Shown: positions 49,196 to 63,665 of the stretch, piece after piece
Numbering within the stretch: the stretch's first letter is position 1
Layout: each line of letters starts with the position of its first letter
Source of the DNA: Mercurialis annua
Taxonomy: Eukaryota; Streptophyta; Magnoliopsida; Malpighiales; Euphorbiaceae
Direction of reading: 5' to 3'
Length of the DNA: 64,000 nt
Assembly: GCF_937616625.2 (NCBI RefSeq)
Contig: NC_065575.1
Span: 26,349,001 to 26,413,000, forward strand
Position numbers and translations under genes: made by a program
Notes under the pieces: generated by a model
Databases searched by the model: none
Seen by the model: only the letters and a program-made list of their open reading frames with translations
Told to the model about the DNA's origin: nothing

Positions 49196-49679
49196 TAACC
49201 ATGCTTAGGTAATCGGAACGACGAGTTAAAGAGACTTGAGACGCGAAATACTAATCCAGCGTCAATTTTCACGCACACTTTGCGTAATGTAACCTAACAA
49301 TGCTTAGGTAATCGGCACGGCGCGTTACTAAGACTTGTGACGCGAAATAAGAATGGTAATTGAAACAATGTGTTAAAGAGACTTGAGACGCAACATACTA
49401 ATCTAGCGTCACTTGTCCCGCACACTTTTCGGAATATGACCTAACCATGCTTAGGTAATCGAAACGACACGCTAAAGAGACTAAACATGCGATATACTAA
49501 TCTAGCGTCACTTTTCACGCGCACTTTGCGTAATATAACCATGCTTAGATAATCGGAACGGCGCGTTAAAGAGACTTGTGATGCGACATAAGCATGGTAA
49601 TCCAAACGACGCGTAACTGAGACTTGAGATGCGACATACTAATCTAGCGTCACTTTTTCCGCACATTTTGCATAATATA

Positions 49680-50600
49680 ACCTAACCATTCTTAGTTAAT
49701 CGAAACGACACGTTAATGAGACTTGAGAAGCGACATACTAATCTAGCGTCACTTTTCACGCGCACTTGGCGTAATATAACCCATGCTTAGATAATCGGAA
49801 CGACGCGTTAAAGAGACTTGTGACGCGACATAAGCATGGTAATCGAAACGACGCGTTAAAAAGACTTGAGATGCGACATACTAATCTATTGTCCCTTTTA
49901 ACACACAATCTTCGTAATATAATCTAACAATTTTTAGGTAATTGGAACGAGGCGATAGAGAGACTTGTGACGCGACATGATCATGGTAATCGAACGACGT
50001 GTTAAAGAGACTTGAGACGCGACATGCTAATCTAGCGTCACTTTTCATTCACATTATGCGTAATATAACCTAACCATGCTTAGGTAATCAGAACGACTCG
50101 TTAAAGAGACTTATGACGCGACATAGTAATCTAGCTTCACTTTTAATGCACACTTTCCATAATATCAACTAACCACGCTTAGGTAATCGGAACGATGCGT
50201 TAGAGAGACTTGTGACACAACATAAGCATGGTAATCGAAATGGCGTGTTAAAGAGACATGAGACGCGACATACTATTCTAGCGTCACTTTTCACGCACAC
50301 TTTGCGTAATATAACCTAACCATGCTGAGGTGATCGAAACGACGAGTTAAAGAGACTGGCGCGGCATACTAATCTACCGTCACTTTTCACGCGCACTTTC
50401 CGTAATATAACCTAACCATGCTCAGGTAATCGAAACGACGCGTTAAAGAGACTTGAGAAGCGACATACTAATCTAGCGTCACTTTTCAAGCACACTTTGC
50501 GTAATATACCTAACCATGAGTAGGTAATCGAAACGACGCGTTAAAGAGACATGAGACAGACGTACTAATCTATTGTCACTTTTAACGCACACTTTGCGTA
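49680..50600 (-). repeat. Roughly 0.9-kb minus-block repeat, copy 2 of 3
   Basis: Same marker order as 32100-33000. Confidence 0.7.
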
Positions 50601-53600
50601 ATATAAAATAACCATGCTTAGGTAATCGGAACGACGCGTTAAAAAGACTTGAGACACAACATACCAATCTAGCATCACTTTTTCCGCACTTTTTGCGTAA
50701 TTTAACCTAACCATGCTTAGGTAATCGGAACTACGCGTCAAAAAGACTAGAGACGCGACATACTTATCTATTTAACTTTTCACGCACAATTTGCATAATA
50801 TAAACTAACCATGCTTAGGTAATTGGAAAGATGCGTTAGAGAGACTTGTGACGCGAAGTAAGAATGGTAATCGAAACGACGTATTAAAGAGACTTGAGAT
50901 GCGACATACTAATCTAGAGTCACTTTTCACGCACACTTTGCGTAATATAACCTAACCAAGCTTAGGTAATCAAAACGAGGCGATAAAGAAACTTGTGACG
51001 TGACATAGTCATCTAGCGTCACTTTTAACGCACACTTTGCGTAATATAACCCAACCATGCTTAGGTAATCAGAACGACTCATTAGAGAGACTTGTGACGC
51101 GACATAAGCATGGTAATCGAAACGACGGGTCAAAGATACTTGAGACGCGACATACTAATCTAGCGTCACTTTTTACGCACACTTTGCATAATATATAACC
51201 TAACCATGCTTAGGTAATTGGAACGTAGCATTAGAGAGACTTGTGGCGTGACATAAGAATGGTAATGAAACGACGCCTTAAAAAGACTTTAGACGCGACA
51301 TACTAATCTAGCGTCACTTTTCAAGCACACTTTGCGTAATATAACCTAACCATGCTTAGGTAACGTGTTAGAGAGACTTGTGACGCGACATAAGCATGGT
51401 AATCGAAATGAGACGTTACAGAGACTTGAGACGCGACATACTAATCTAGCGTCAATTTCTAGCGTCACTTTTCACGCACACTTTGCGTAATATAACCTAA
51501 CCATGTTTAGGTAATCAGAACGACGCATTAGAGAGACTTGTGAACGCGACATACTAATCTAGCGTCACTTTTCAAGCACACTTTGCGTAATATAACCTAA
51601 CCATGCTTACGTAATCGAAACGACGCGTTAAAGAGACTTAAGACGCGACAAACTAATCTAGTTTCACTTTTCAAGCACACTTTGCATAATATAACCTAAC
51701 CATGCTTAGTTAATCGGAAAGATGCGTTAAAGTAACTTGTGACGCGACATAGTACTCTACTGTCAATTTTAACGCACACTTTGCTATTATAACCTAACAA
51801 TGATTAGGTAATCAGAACGACGCGCTAGAGAGACTTGTGACGTGACATAAGCATGGTATTCGAAACAACGGGTTAAAGAGAGTTGAGACGTGACATACTA
51901 ATCTAGCGTCACTTTTCATGCACACTTTGCGCAATATAACCTAACCATGCTAAGGAAATCGGAACAACGGGTTAAAGTGACTTGTGACGCGACATACTAA
52001 TCTAGCGTCACTTTTCACGCGCACTTTGCGTAACATTACCTTACAATGCTTAGGTAATCGGATCTACGCGTTAAAGAGACTTGTGACGCGACATAGTAAT
52101 CTAGCTTCACTTTTAACGCACACTTTCCATAATATAAATTAACCATGCTTAAGTTATCAGAACGACGTGTTAGAGAGACTTGTGACGCGACATAAGCAAG
52201 GTAATCAAAACGACGCGTTAAACAGACTTGAGATGCAACATACTAATTTAGAGTCACTTTTCCCGCACACTTTGCGTAATATAACCTTACCATGCTTAGG
52301 TAATCGTAACGATGTGTTAAAGAAACTTGTGACACGACATAGTAATCTAGCATCACTTTTAACGCATACTTTGCGTATATAACCTAACCATGCTTAGGTA
52401 ATCGCAACGACACGTTAGAGAGACTTATGACGTGACATAAGCATGGTAATCGGAACGACGGGTTAAAGACACTTGAGACGTGACATACTAATCTAACATC
52501 ACTTTTCACGCACACTTTGCATTATATAACCTAACCATGCTTAGGTAATCAAAACGACGCGTTAAAAATACTTGAGACCATAATAATCTATTGTCATTTT
52601 TAATGCACACTTCGCGTAAAATAACCTAACCATGCTTGGGTAATCGGAACGACGCGTTAAAGAGACTTGAGACACGACAAACTAATCTAGCATCACTTTT
52701 TACGCACTCTTTATGGAATTTAACCTAACCATGCTCAGCTAATCGGAACGACAAGTCTCAAAGACTTGAGAAGCGACATACTGATCTATGCACTTTTCAT
52801 GCATATTTTGCAGAGCAAAAACTAACCATGCTTAGTAATTGGAACGATGCATTAGAGAGACTTGTGACGCGACATAAGAATGGTAATGAAAACACGCCTT
52901 AAAGAGAGACTTTAGACGAGAAATACTAATCTAGCGTCACTCTTTACGCACACTTTGCGCAATATGACCTAACCATGATTAGGTAATTGGACCGACGCGT
53001 TAAAGAGACATGAGACGCGACATATTAATCTAGCATCACTTTTCACGCACACTTTGTGTATTATAACCTAACCATGCTTAGGTGTTCAGAACGACACATT
53101 AAAGAGACTTGTGACACGACATAAGCAGAGTAATCGAAACGACTCGTTAAAGAGACTTGAAACGCGACATACTAGTCTTGCTTCACTTTTTGAGCACACT
53201 TTGCGTAATATAACCTAGCGATGCTTAGGTAATTGGAACGACGCGTTAATGAGACTTGAGACGCGACATACTAATCTAGCGTCACTTTTCACGCACACTT
53301 TGCGTAATATAACCTGATACGACGCGTTAAAGAGTCTTGTGACGCGACATAGTAATCTAATTTCACTTTTAACGCACACTTTCCATAATATAAATTAACC
53401 ATGCTTAGGTTATCAGAACGATGCGTTAGAGAGACTTGTGACGAGACATAAGCATGGTAATCGAACCGACGCGTTAAAGAGACTTGAGATGCGACATACT
53501 AATCTAGCGTCACTTTTCACGCACCCTTTACGTAATATAACCTAAACATGCTTCGGTAATTGGAAAGACGCGTTGAGAAACTTGTGACGCGACATAAGCA

Positions 53601-56600
53601 TGGTAATCGAAACCACGCGTTAAAGAGACTTAAGACGCGACATACTAATCTAGCGTCACTTTTCACGCACAATTTGCTTATTATAACCTAACAATGGTTA
53701 GGTAATTTGACGCGTTAGAGAGATTTGTGACGCACATAAGCATGGTAATAGAAACGACGCGTTAAAAGAGACTTAAGACTTTTTCACGCACACTTTGCGT
53801 AATATAACCTAACCATGCTTAGATAATCGAAACTATGCGTTAAAGAGACTTTTGACGCGACTAACTAATCTACAGTAACTTTTCACGCACACTTTGCGCA
53901 ATGTAACCAAACCATGCTTAGGTAATCACAACGACGCGTTAAAATGACTTGTGACGCGACATAGTACTCTACCGTCAATTTTCACACACTCTTCGTATAA
54001 TATAACCTAACCATGATTAGGTAATTGGAACGATGCGTTTGAGAGACGTGTGACGCGACATAAGCATGGTTATCAAAACGACGTGTTAGTGAGACTTGTG
54101 ACGCGAAATAGTCATGGTTATACGAAGCGTTACAGAGACTTGAGACACGACATACTAATCTAGCGTAAATTTTCTCGCTCACTTTGCGTTATATAACCAA
54201 ACCATGCTTAGGGAATTGAAACGACGCATTAAAGCGACTTGAGATGTGACATAATAATCTAGAGTCCCTTTTTACGCACAATTTGCGTAATATAACCTAA
54301 CCATGCTTAGGTAATCGGAACAACGCGTTAAAGAGACTTGAGACACGTCATACTAATCTAGCATCACTTTTTACGCACACTTTGCGTAATATAACCTAAC
54401 CATGCCTAGGTAATCGGAACGACGCGTCAAAAAGACTTGAGAGGCGACAGACTAATCTATTGTCACTTTTCACGCACACTTTGCGTAATATAAACTAACC
54501 TTTTGCTTAGGTAATTGGAACGATGCATTAAAGAGACTTGTGACAAGACATAATCATGGTAATCGAAACGACGCGTTACAGAGACATTAGACGCGACCTA
54601 CCAATCTAGCGTCACTTTTCAAGCACACTTTGCTTAATATTACCTAAGCATGCATATGTAATCGGAACGGCGCATTAGTGAGACTCTTGACGCGACATAA
54701 GCATGGTAATTGAAACGACATGTTAAAGAGACTTGAGACGCGACATACTAATCTAACGTCACTTTTCATGCGCACTTTGCGTAATATAATCTAACCATGG
54801 TTAGGTAATCAAAACGACGCGTTAAAGATACTTGAGATGCAAGATACTAATCTAGCGTCACTTTTCACACACATTTTGCGTAATATAACCTAACTATGCT
54901 TAGTTAATCGGAACGACGCGTTAATGGGACTTGAGACGCGACATACTAATCTAGCGTCACTTTTCATGCACACTTTGCGTTATATAACCCATGCTTGGAT
55001 AATTGGAACGACGCGTTAAAGAGACTTGTGACGCGACATAAGCATGGTAATCAAAACGACGCGTTAAAGAGACTTAAGTTGTGACATAATAATCTATTGT
55101 CACTTTTCATGAACTCTGCGTAATATAACCTAACCATGCATTGGTAATCGGAATGAGGCACTAGAGACTTGAGACGCAACATAATCATGGTAATCGAAAT
55201 GACGTGTTAAAGAGACTTGAGACGCGCATACTACTCTAGCGTCACTTTTCACGCACACCCTGCGTAATATAACCTAACCATGCTTAGGTAATCGGAACGA
55301 CATGTTAAAGAGACTTGTGACGCGACATACTAATCTAGCATCACTTTTCACGCACACTCTAAAGTAATATAACTTAACCATTCTTAGGTAATCGGAACGG
55401 CGCGTTAGTGAGACTTGTGACACGAAATAAGCATGGTAATTGAAACGACGCGTTAAAAGACTTGAGACTTGACATACTAATCTAGCATTACTTTTCACGC
55501 ACACTTTGCGTAATATAACTAACCATGCTTAGGTAATCGAAACGACGCATTAAAGAGACTAAAGATGCGACATACTAATCTAGCGTCACTTTTCATGCAC
55601 ATTTTGCGTAATATAATCTAACCATGCTTAGGTAATCGGAACGATGCGCTAAAGAAACTTGTGAGGCGACATAAGCATAGTAATCGAAACGACGCGTTAG
55701 TGAGACTTGTGACGCGAAATAAGCATGGTTATTGAAACGAAGCGTTAAAGAGACTTGAGACACGACATACTAATCTAGCGTAAATTTTCACACACACTTT
55801 GCGTTATATAACCAAACCATGGTTAGGTAATTGAAACGACGCGTTTAAGCGCCTTGAGATGTGACATACTAATCTAGAGTCACTTTTCACGCACATTTTG
55901 CGTAATATAACCTAACCATACTTAGTTAATCGGAACAACGCATTGAAGAGACTTGACATGCGACATACTAATCAATAATCACTTTTCACGCACACTTTGC
56001 GTAATATAACCTAACCATGCTTAGGTAATCGGAACAACACGTTAGAGAGACTTGTGACACGACATACTAATATAGAGTCACTTTTAACGCAAATTTTGCG
56101 TAATATAACCTAACTATGCTTCGGTAATCGGAACGACGCGTTAAAGAGACTTGTGACGAGACATAGTAATCTAGCTTCACTTTAAACGCACACTTTCCAT
56201 TATATAACCAAACCATGCTTAGTTAATCGGAACAACGTGTTGGAGAAACTCGTGACGTGACATATGCATGGTAATCTAAATGACGCGTTAAAGAAACTTG
56301 TGACTCGACAAAGTAATCTAGCATCCCTTTTTATGCACACTTTGCGTAATATAACCCTAACCATGCTTAGGTAATCGGAACAACGCGTTAGAGAGACTTG
56401 TGACGCGACATAAGCATGGTAATCGAAACGACGCGTTAAAGAGACTTCAGATGCGACATACTAATCTCACGTCTCTTTTCACGCACACTTTGCATAATAT
56501 AACCTAAACATGCTTAGGTAATCGGAACGGCGCGTAAGAGAGACTTGTAACGCGACATAAGCATGGTAATTGAAACGACGCGTGAAAGACACTTGAGGCA

Positions 56601-56739
56601 CGACATACTAATCTACCGTCACTTTTCACGCACACTTTGTGTAATATAACCTAACCATGCTTAGGAAATCGAAACGACGCGTAAATGAGATTTGAGATGC
56701 GACATGCTAATCTAGCGTCACTTTTTCCGCACATTTTGC

Positions 56740-57450
56740 ATAATATAACCTAACCATTCTTAGTTACTCAAAACGATGCGTTAATAAAACTTGAGACGCG
56801 ACATACTATAATCTATCATCACTTTTCACGCGCACTTTGCGTAAAACCCATGCTTAGATAATCGGAACGACGCGTTAAATAGACTTGTGACGCGACATAA
56901 GCATGGTAATCAAGACGACGTATTAAAGAGACTTGAGACGCGACATGCTAACCTACTATCGCTTTTCACGCACTCTCTTTGTAATATAACCTAGCCATGC
57001 TTAGGTAATCAGAACGACGCGTTAAAGAGACTTATGACGCGACATAGTAATCTAGCTTCACTTTTATTTCACACTTTCCATAATATAAACTAACCATGCT
57101 TAGGTAATCAGAACGACGCGTTAGAGAGACTTGTGACGCAACATAAGCATGGTAATCGAAACGACCTGTTAAAGAGACTTGAGACGCGACATACTATTCT
57201 AGCGTCCCTTTTCATGCACACTTTGCGTAATATAACCTAACCATGCTCAGGTAATCGAAACAACGCGTTAAAGAGATTTGAGATGCGACATACTAATCTA
57301 CCGTCACTTTTCACCCAAACTTTGCGTACTGTAAACTCACCATGCTCAGGTAATCGAAACGACGCGTTAAAGAGACTTGAGATGCGACATACTAATCTAG
57401 CGTCACTTTTCACGCACATTTTGTGTAATATAACCTAACCATGCTTAGGT
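56740..57450 (-). repeat. Roughly 0.9-kb minus-block repeat, copy 3 of 3
   Basis: Same marker order as 32100-33000, but shortened and lacking the 'gaggcgatag' unit in place. Confidence 0.6.
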
Positions 57451-58039
57451 TATCGGAACGACGCGTTAATGGGACTTGAGACGCGACATATTAATCTAGC
57501 GTCACTTTTCACGCACACTTTGCGTAATATAACCCATGCTTGGATAATCGGAACGACGCTTTAAAGAGACTTGTGACGCGATAAAAGCATGGTAATCGAA
57601 ACGATGCGTTAAAGAGACACTCTGTGTAATATAATCCAACCATGCTAAGGTAATCGGAATGAGGCATTATAGAGACTTGTGACGCGACATAATCATGGTA
57701 ATCGAAACGACATGTTAAAGAGACTTGAGACGCGACATACTAATCTATCGTCACTTTTAAAGCACACCTTGCATAATATAACCTAACCATGCTTAGGTAA
57801 TCGGAACAACGCGTTAGAGAGACTTATGACGCGAGATAAGCATGGTAATCGAAACGACACGTTAAAGAGACTTGAGACGCAACATACTAATCTACCGTCA
57901 ATTTTACAACACACTTTGCGTAATATAACTTAACCATGCATAGGTAATCGGAATGACGCGTTAAAAAAACTTTAGACGCAACATACTGATCAATTGTTAC
58001 TTTTAACACACACTTTGCGTAATATGAACTAACCTTACT

Positions 58040-59620
58040 TAGGTAATCGGAAAGACGCATTAAAGAGACTTGAGACACGTCATACTAATCTAGCATCATT
58101 TTTTTACGTACTCTTTGCGTAATATATCTTAACCATGCTTAGGTAATTGAAACGATGCGTCAAAAAGACTTGAGATGCGACAGAATAATATATTGTCACT
58201 TTTCACGTGCACTTTGCGTAATATAAACTAACCATGTTTAGGTAATTGGAACGACACGTTAGAGAGACTTGTGACGCGACATAAGAATGGTAATCGCAAC
58301 AACGCCTTATAGAGACTTGAGATGCGACATAGTAATCTATTGTCACTTTTAACGCACACTTTCCGTAATATAACCTAACCATACTTAGGTAATCGGAACA
58401 GCATGTTAGTGAGACTTGTGACACGACATACTAATATAGCTTCACTTTTCACGCACACTTTGCGTAATATAACCTAACAATGCATAGGTAATCGGAACGA
58501 CGCGTTAAAGAGACTTGTGACGCAGCATAGTAATCTAGCTTCACTTTTAACGCACACTTTCCATAATATAATCTAACCATTCTTAGGTAATCGGAACGAC
58601 GCGTTAGAGAGACTCGTGACGCGACATAAGCATGGAAATCAAAACGACGCGTTAAAGAGACTTGAGACCCGACATACTAATCAACTGTCACTTTTCACGC
58701 ACACTTTGCGTAATATAACCTAACCATGCTTAGGTAATCGGAACAACGCGTTAGAGAGACGTGTGACGCGACATAAGCATGGTAATTGAAACGACGCGTT
58801 AAAGAGACTTGAGACCCGACATACTAATCAACCGTCTTTTTTCACGCACACTTTGCGTAATATAACCTAACCATGCTTATGTAATCGGAACGATGCGTTA
58901 AAAAGACTTCAGACGCGACATACTAATCTATTGTCACTTTTAACACACACTTTGCGTAATATGACCTAACTATGCTTAGGTAATGGAAACGACGCGTTAA
59001 AGAGACTTGTGACACGACATACTAATATAGCTTCACTTTTCACGCACACTTTGCGTAATATAACCTAACAATGCATAGGTAATCGGAACGACGCGTTAAA
59101 GAGACTTGTGACGCAGCATAGTAATCTAGCTTCACTTTTAACGCACACTTTCCATAATATAATCTAACCATTCTTAGGCAATCGGAACGACACGTTAGAG
59201 AGACTCGTGACGCGACATAAGCATGGTAATCAAAACGACGCGTTAAAGAGACTTGAGACCCGACATACTAATCAACTGTCACTTTTCACGCACACTTTGC
59301 GTGTAATATAACCTAACTATGCTTAGGTAATTGGAAGGACGCAATAAAGAGACTTGAGATGCGACGTACTAATCTAGCGTCACTTTCACGCACACTTTGC
59401 GTAATATAACCTATCCATACTTAGTTAATCGGAACAACACGTTGATGAGACTTGAGACGCGACATACTAATCTAGAGTCACTTTTCACGCACATTTTGTG
59501 TAATATAACCTATCCATACTTAGTTAATCGGAACAACACGTTGATGAGACTCTAGACGCGACATACTAATCTAGCGTCACTTTTCACGCACACTTTGCAT
59601 AATATAACCTAACCATGCTT
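58040..59620 (-). repeat. Segmental duplication G, copy 2, with 591-bp tandem unit
   Basis: Partner of 45590-46720. Inside it, 58411-59001 is repeated from 59002 at an offset of 591 bp, close to six 99-bp units. Diagnostic words are 'gacacgacatactaatatag', 'gacgcagcatagtaatctag' and 'gactcgtgacgcgac'. Confidence 0.82.
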
Positions 59621-62600
59621 AGGTAATCGGAACGACGTGTTAGAGAGACTATTGACACGACATAAGCATGGTAATTAAAACGACGCGTCAAAGAGACTTG
59701 ACATGCGACATACTAATCTAGCTTCAATGGTTAATTAATTGGAATGACTCGTTAGAGAGACTTGTGACGTGACATAAGTATGGTAATCGAAACGACGCGC
59801 TAAAGAGGAGACGCGACATGCTAATCTAGCGTCACTTTTCACGCACACTTTGCGTAACATAACCTAACCATGCATATGTAATCGAAACGACGCGTTAAAG
59901 AGACTTGAGACGCGAATAACTAATCTAGCATCACTAATCGGAACAACGCGTTAAAGAGACTTGAGACGCAACATAATAATCTAACGTCACTTTTCACGCA
60001 CACTTTGCGTAATATAACCGAACTATGCTTAGGTAATCGAAACGACGCGTTAAAAAGACTTGAGACGCGACATACTAATCTATTGTCACTTTTAACGCAC
60101 ACTTTTTGTAATGTCATGCTTAGGTAATCGGAACTACGCATTAAAGAGACTTGAGACACGACATACTAATCTAGCATCACTTTTTACGCACTCTCTGCGT
60201 AATTTAACATAACTATTCTTAGGTAATTAGAACGACGCATCAAAAAGACTTGAGACGCGACATACTAATCTATTTCACTTTTCTCGCACACTTTGAGTAA
60301 TGTAAACTAACCATGCTTAGGTAATTGGAGCGATGCGTTAGAGAGACTTATGACGCGACTTAAGAATGGTAATGAAACGACGCCTTAAAGAGACTTTAAA
60401 CGCGACATACTAATCTAGCGTCATTTTTCACGGACACTTTGCGTAATTTAATCTAACCATGCATAGGTAATGGGACGGACGCCTTAAAGAGACATGAGAC
60501 GCGACATATTAATCTAGCGTCACTTTTCACGCACACTTTGTGTAATATAACCTAACCATGCTTAGGTGTTCGGAACGAAGCGTTTGAGGGACTTGTGACG
60601 CCACATAAGCATAGTAATCAAAACGACGCATTAAAGAGACTTGAGACGCGACATAGTAATCTACAGCCACTTTTTACGCACACTTTTCTTAATATAACCT
60701 AATGATGCTTACGTAATCGGAATGACGAGTTAAAGAGACTTGAGACGCGACATACTAATCTATTGTCACTTCTAATGCACGCTTTGCATAACCTAACCTA
60801 ACCATGCTTTTAGGGATTTGGAACGACGCGTTAAAGAGACTTGAGACGCGTCATACTAATCTAGCGTCACTTTTCACGCACACTTTGTGTAATATAACCT
60901 AACCTTGCTTAGGTAATCGGAATGACGCGATCAAGAGACTTGTGACGCGACATATTAATCTAGCGTCACTTTTCACGCACACTTTGCGTAATATAACCTA
61001 ACAATGCTTAAGTAATTGTAACGTAGCGTTAAAGAGACTTGAGACTCGACATACTAATCTAGCGTCACTTTTAATGCACACTTTCCGTTGTACAGCATGC
61101 TAGGTAATCGGAACGACGCGATAGAGACACTTGTGACGCGACATAAGCATTGTACTCGAAACGACGCGTTAAAGAGACTTGAGACATGACATACTAATTT
61201 AGCATCACTTTTACGCACACTTTGCATTATATAACCTAACCATGCTGAAGTAATCGGAAAGACGCATTAAAGAGACTTAAGACGCGACATGCTAATCTAT
61301 TTTAACTTTTCACGCACACTTTGCGTAATATAACCTAACCATGCTTAGGTATTCGGAACGACGTGTTAAAGAGACTTGAGGCACGACATACTAATCTATT
61401 TTAACTTTTCACGCACACTTTGCGTAATATAACCTAACCATGCTTAGGTAATCAGAACGACGCGTTAAAGAGACTTGAGACGCGATATACTAATCTATTC
61501 GTCACTTTTTACGCGCACTTTGCATAATATATTCTAACCATGCTAAGGTAATCGGAACGACGCGTTAAACTTGTAACCAACATACTAATCTAGCGTCACT
61601 TTTCACGCACACTTTGCTTAATATAACCTAACCATGTTTAGATAATCAGAACGACACGTTAGAGAGACTTGTGATGCAACATAAGCATGGTAATCGAAAC
61701 GACGCGTTAAAGAGACTTAAGACGCGACATACTAATCTAGCGTCACTTTTCACGCACACTTTGCATAATATGACTCAACCATGCTTAGGTAATCGGAACA
61801 ACGCGTTAGAGAGACGTGTAACGCGACATAAGCATGGTAATCGAAACGACGCGTTAAAGAGACTTGAAACGCGACGTACTAATCTAGCGCCACTTTTTAC
61901 GCACACTTTGCGTAATATAACCTAACCATGCTTAGGTAATCAGATCGACGCTTTAAAGAGACTTGAGACGCGACATACTAATCTACGATTAGTTTTCACG
62001 CACACTTTGCGTAATATAACCTAACCATGCTTTAGGTAATCAGAACGACGTGTTAACGTGACTTGTGACACGACATACTAATCTAGCGTAACTATTCACG
62101 CAAACGTTGCATAATATATAACCTAGTCATGCTTAGGCAATCGGAACGACGCGTTAAAGATACTTGAGACGCGACATACTAATTTATTGTCACTTTTCAC
62201 GGACAGTTTGCGTAATATAACCTAACCATGCTTAGGTAATCGAAACAACGCATTAGAGAGACTTGTGATGCGACATAAGCATAGTAATCAAAACGACGGG
62301 TTAAAGAGACTTGAGACGCGACATAGTAATCTAGCATCACTTTTTACGCACACTTTGCGTAATATAACCTAACCATGCTTAGATAAACTGAACGTCGCGT
62401 TAAAGAGACTTGAGACACCATACTAATCTAGCATCATTTTCACGCACACTTTTCGTAATATAAAGTAACCATGCTGAAGAAAGACTTAAGATGCGACATA
62501 CTAATCTAGCGTCACTTTTCACGCACACTTTGCGTAACATAACCTAAACTATACTTAGGTAATCGGAAAGACGCGTTAAAGAGACTTACTTGTGACACGA

Positions 62601-63639
62601 CATACTTATCTAGCATCGCTTTTGAAGCACACATTGCATAATATAACCTAAAAATGCTTATGTAATCGGAACGACACGTTAGAGAGACTTGAGATGCGAC
62701 ATACTAATCTAGCGTCATTTTCCACGCACACTTTGCGTAATATAACCTAACCATGCTTAGGTAATCGGAAGGATGCGTTAAAAACACTTGAGAAGCAACA
62801 TACTAATCTATTGTCATTTTTAACGCATACTTTGCGTAATATAACCTAACAATACTTAGGTAATCAGATTGACGCGTTAAAGAGACTTGTGACACGACAT
62901 ACTAATCTAGCGTCAGTTTAACCCACACTTTCCGTAATACAACCTAACCATGCTTAGGTAATCGGAACGACGCATTAGAGAAACTTGTAACACGACATAA
63001 TCATGGTAATCGAAACGACGCATTAAAGAGACGTGAGCACGATACACTAATCTAGCGTCCTTTTCACGCACACTTTGCGTAATATAACTTAACCATGATT
63101 AGGTAACCGGAATGACGCATTAAAGAGACTTGTGACCCGACATACTAATCTAGCGTCACTTTTCACTCACACTTCGCGTAATATAACCTAACCATGCTTA
63201 AATAATCGGAACGACGCGTTAGAGAGGCTTGTGACGCGACATAAGCATGGTAATCGAAACGACACCTTAAAGAGACTTGAATCTAGCGTCACTTTTCACG
63301 CAGACTTTGCGTAATGTAACCTAAAAAGGCCTAGGTAATCAAAACAACGCGATAAATCTTGAGATGTGACATATTAATTTAACGTCACTTTTCACGCACA
63401 CTTTTATTGAATATAACCTAACCATGCTTAGGTAATCTGAACGACGCGATAAACAGACTTGTGACGCGACATACTAATCTAGCGTCACTTTTCACGCACA
63501 CTTTGCGTAATATAACCTAACCACGTTTAGGTAATCGAAACGACGCGTAAAGAGACTTGAGACGCGACATACTAATCTAGCGTCACTTTTCACGCACACT
63601 TTGCGTAATATAACCTTGCCATGCATAGGTAATCAAACA

Positions 63640-63665
63640 GACGCTTTAAAGTCTTTGTAACGCGT
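63640..63665. other. Orientation switch 5 (minus to plus)
   Basis: Minus-strand 'aatcaaacagacgc' changes to plus-strand 'gtctttgtaacgcg' around 63648-63652. The 20-mer 'tttaaagtctttgtaacgcg' and the next unit with the rare 'gcagcgtcacaag' are identical to the reverse complement of switch 1. Confidence 0.9.

Larger units (their letters stand above)
43639..63650 (-). repeat. Satellite block 6, minus orientation
   Basis: About 20 kb of minus-orientation satellite. Internal direct duplications and subtype runs are listed separately. The last 2.7 kb (60916 onward) is the inverted counterpart of block 2. No gene, RNA gene or transposon was seen in this stretch. Confidence 0.95.
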
